DNA of 64,000 nt from an uncultured Kordia sp. (lineage in GTDB: Bacteria; Bacteroidota; Bacteroidia; Flavobacteriales; Flavobacteriaceae): assembly GCF_947489565.1 (NCBI RefSeq), contig NZ_CANLEA010000005.1:296138-360137 (forward strand), given 5' to 3'. Below the pieces are notes generated by a model. It saw nothing but the letters and a program-made list of their open reading frames with translations. It made no database searches and was not told where the DNA came from. Both the position numbers and the translations under genes were made by a program. How positions within the stretch are numbered: position 1 is the first letter of the stretch; every line of letters starts with the position of its first letter. Positions 62,252-64,000 of this stretch are shown here, one piece after another.

Positions 62252-63025
62252 ATGAACGATCAAGAAGTACAAATGCTTGTAGCAGCAACATCCATGGTGT
62301 TGCTTATTTTGTTAATTACTGTCATCATTTTATTTGTATTTTTCCAAAAGCGTAAACTCAAATTTATTCTTGAAAAGAAAGAAGCAGAAAAGCGATATAT
62401 GGAAGAAATTGCCAAATCGCAAATAGAAATTCAAGAACAAGCGTTGCAGAATATGAGCTGGGAATTGCATGATAATATTGGACAATTATTGTCCGTGGCT
62501 CGTATGCATATCAATATTTTAGGAACACAACTTACGGACGAAAATAAAGAGAAACTAGACGATATTAGCGAAATAGTAGGGAAGAGCTTGCAAGAAATCC
62601 GATTGTTGTCTAAAACAATGAATACGGAGATTATCCAAAATATGGGACTTATTAAATCGATAGAAGTAGAATTGGAACGATTTAATAAGTTAAATTTCTT
62701 AGTAGCTACCTTACAAGTTTCTGGAGAAGAGCGAGACTTGGATATCAAAGAAGAAATCATTCTGTTCCGTATTTTACAAGAATTCTTCTCAAATGCAATC
62801 AAGCATTCCAAAGCAAAAAACTTAGAAGTAACCTTAAATTTCGAAGCCGATCGATTGAATATTGTGGCACAAGATGATGGTGTTGGTTTTGAAGAAGGAG
62901 AAATAGAAAAAGGATCAGGGCTTATTAATATGAAAAGCCGTGCAGCCATTATAAAAGCAGAATTTGCAATGAAATCTGCAAAAAATAAAGGAGTTTCCTT
63001 AACTTTAGCCTATCCCTATAAATAA
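62252..63025 (+). CDS. NarL-type sensor histidine kinase (HisKA_3)
   Basis: 257 residues. One membrane helix (about 10-31), a coiled linker, then a HisKA_3 dimerisation domain with phospho-His73 in MSWELHDNIGQLL, and an HATPase with EFFSNAIKHSKA near 173 and DDGVGFEEG near 208. With almost no extracellular part, it must sense through the membrane or a partner protein, perhaps the upstream membrane protein. It pairs with the response regulator 6 bp downstream. Confidence 0.93.
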   Translation: MNDQEVQMLVAATSMVLLILLITVIILFVFFQKRKLKFILEKKEAEKRYMEEIAKSQIEIQEQALQNMSWELHDNIGQLLSVARMHINILGTQLTDENKEKLDDISEIVGKSLQEIRLLSKTMNTEIIQNMGLIKSIEVELERFNKLNFLVATLQVSGEERDLDIKEEIILFRILQEFFSNAIKHSKAKNLEVTLNFEADRLNIVAQDDGVGFEEGEIEKGSGLINMKSRAAIIKAEFAMKSAKNKGVSLTLAYPYK

Positions 63026-63030
63026 GAATA

Positions 63031-63687
63031 ATGAAAAAACATTCAGTTGTAATTGTAGATGACCATTTGCTATTTGCACAATCCCTACAGGGTTTGGTCA
63101 ATGCATTTGATGAGTTTGAGGTTTTGTACCATGTAAAGAATGGAAGCGAACTGATAAAGAAATTATTAGAATCCGAAAATGTCCCAGATATTATCTTGTT
63201 AGATATCAATATGCCTGTAATGAACGGTTTTGAAACCATGGAATGGATCAAAGAAAATCGACCTAGCATTCAAGTATTGGCACTTTCTATGGACGATCAT
63301 GAAGAAACAATTATAAAAATGCTGCGTTTGGGCGCCAAAGGATATTTACTGAAAGATATTCATCCAGAAATATTTTATAAAGCCTTGAATGAAGTAATTT
63401 CTAACGGAATTTACTATTCTGAACGTGTAGCCACTACATTGTTAAATACGCTACACGGAAATGATGAAAAAGAAATAAAAAACGGAAAACCGTTGAAAGA
63501 TACAGAGTTAACATTCTTAAAATTGGCGTGTACTGAAATGACGTACAAGGAAATTGCTCAAGAAATGTGTCTCAGTCCAAAAACGATTGATGGTTACCGT
63601 GAATCTTTATTCAAACATTTTAAAGTAAAAAGCAGAATTGGCTTGGTATTATATGCCATTCGAAATAATTTGGTGAATAGTAAGTGA
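63031..63687 (+). CDS. NarL/LuxR-family response regulator
   Basis: 218 residues. Receiver domain with DD at 10-11, phospho-acceptor Asp58 in IILLDINMPVMNG and Lys in KGYLLKDI near 108; LuxR-type helix-turn-helix at about 150-212 (LACTEMTYKEIAQEMCLSPKTIDGYRESLFKHF). It is the cognate partner of the kinase. Its regulon is not evident from this window. Confidence 0.94.
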   Translation: MKKHSVVIVDDHLLFAQSLQGLVNAFDEFEVLYHVKNGSELIKKLLESENVPDIILLDINMPVMNGFETMEWIKENRPSIQVLALSMDDHEETIIKMLRLGAKGYLLKDIHPEIFYKALNEVISNGIYYSERVATTLLNTLHGNDEKEIKNGKPLKDTELTFLKLACTEMTYKEIAQEMCLSPKTIDGYRESLFKHFKVKSRIGLVLYAIRNNLVNSK

Positions 63688-64000
63688 GACTCGCTGACGC
63701 TTTTAGAACGCTTTGCTTTTAGACCATTTCATTGTTAGAACGCTTCGCTGTTAGAACGTGCTATAGGCTTTTAGACTTTTTTATTCTTGTGAAATGTTTT
63801 TGAAACTGATTTACTTCTTAGTTCCTAAATGTTAGCTCAATTTCTATAACATCACCAAACGATTTTGATATAAATCCTGAATCCTGAATTTACTGTGAAA
63901 GGAACTAATTCGTGACAATTATCAAGACAAAGTAAAACAACAGAAAAACCATTCGTGTATTCGTGACAATTTTTTATTAGTAATGACAATTGAATTTTAA
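63688..64000. other. Terminal gene-free stretch with short repeats
   Basis: It contains imperfect repeats of TTAGAACGCTTYGCT at about 63697-63757 and two copies of ATTCGTGACAATT (63908-63920 and 63959-63971). The latter differ by one base from the TCGTCACAATT box at 54074. No ORF or RNA gene is seen; the next gene presumably starts beyond the window. Confidence 0.5.

Noticed and set aside
63908..63971. Further LytTR box pair at the right edge
   Set aside because: The two ATTCGTGACAATT copies are 51 bp apart and differ in a conserved base, so the 20-22 bp geometry is missing.

Overview
The window looks like chromosomal DNA of a marine-type Flavobacteriaceae (Bacteroidota). It is strongly AT-rich and has almost no Shine-Dalgarno signals. 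It carries LytTR regulators, TPR/AraC hybrid regulators and many small peptides with the Bacteroidota leader pattern MKKK..KL.L.K..IS.L....GG. A Kordia-like genus would fit, but the sequence alone does not fix it. No rRNA, tRNA, insertion sequence, phage or CRISPR was seen.

Region 1 (1-39888) is most of a large hybrid NRPS/PKS cluster, all on the + strand and very tightly spaced; its left end lies outside the window. Its order is: NRPS C-A-PCP-C-A(luciferase-like monooxygenase inserted)-PCP; an EctB-type aminotransferase that should make 2,4-diaminobutyrate; NRPS TubC-C-A(methyltransferase inserted)-PCP-C-A-PCP; PKS KS-AT-KR-ACP; NRPS TubC-C-A-PCP; an AT-less KS-ACP-thioester reductase; a second TubC-C-A-PCP that is a tandem duplicate of the first; SbnA/SbnB-like enzymes for 2,3-diaminopropionate; a VOC-fold lipoprotein; an HpgT-like aminotransferase; an ornithine-carbamoyltransferase homologue; and DpgC, DpgD, DpgA, DpgB for 3,5-dihydroxyphenylglycine. 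Hand-read specificity residues fit Gln-like, Gly (with monooxygenase), Dab-like (with methyltransferase), one unassigned, and two more Gly-like domains. The predicted monomers are therefore Dab, Gly, perhaps beta-ureidoalanine (a glutamine isostere made from Dap by the carbamoyltransferase) and Dpg. No thioesterase, MbtH-like protein, phosphopantetheinyl transferase or exporter is visible here.

Region 2 (40113-43079) holds an orphan 165-aa protein followed by a TPR histidine kinase and a LytTR response regulator.

Region 3 (43125-55706) is an archipelago of twelve small leader-containing, mostly Cys/Thr-rich precursor-like peptides on both strands, without any recognisable modification enzyme or exporter. 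They are interspersed with two TPR/AraC regulators and a membrane LytTR regulator. Shared operator-like repeats link regulators to peptide genes: ATTCATGAAT palindromes near 43.7 and 45.5 kb, and paired TCRTCACAA boxes 20-21 bp apart at 53.1, 54.1 and 55.1 kb. Inside this region sits a 47-aa ORF ending in GWAPWAE, directly upstream of an isoprenyl-diphosphate-synthase-fold protein. This resembles the ComX/ComQ tryptophan-prenylation pair of Bacillus, and it is bracketed by a duplicated peptide-gene segment whose second copy is a leader-deleted relic. A VapA-like protein and a class 3 lipase lie between.

Region 4 (55875-60521) is a catabolic operon: a DUF2891 lipoprotein, an NRAMP-family transporter lacking the metal-binding motifs, a fused PxpA-PxpB, and PxpC (5-oxoprolinase). 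Region 5 (60499-64000) holds small hypothetical genes and a membrane protein leading into a NarL-type two-component pair.
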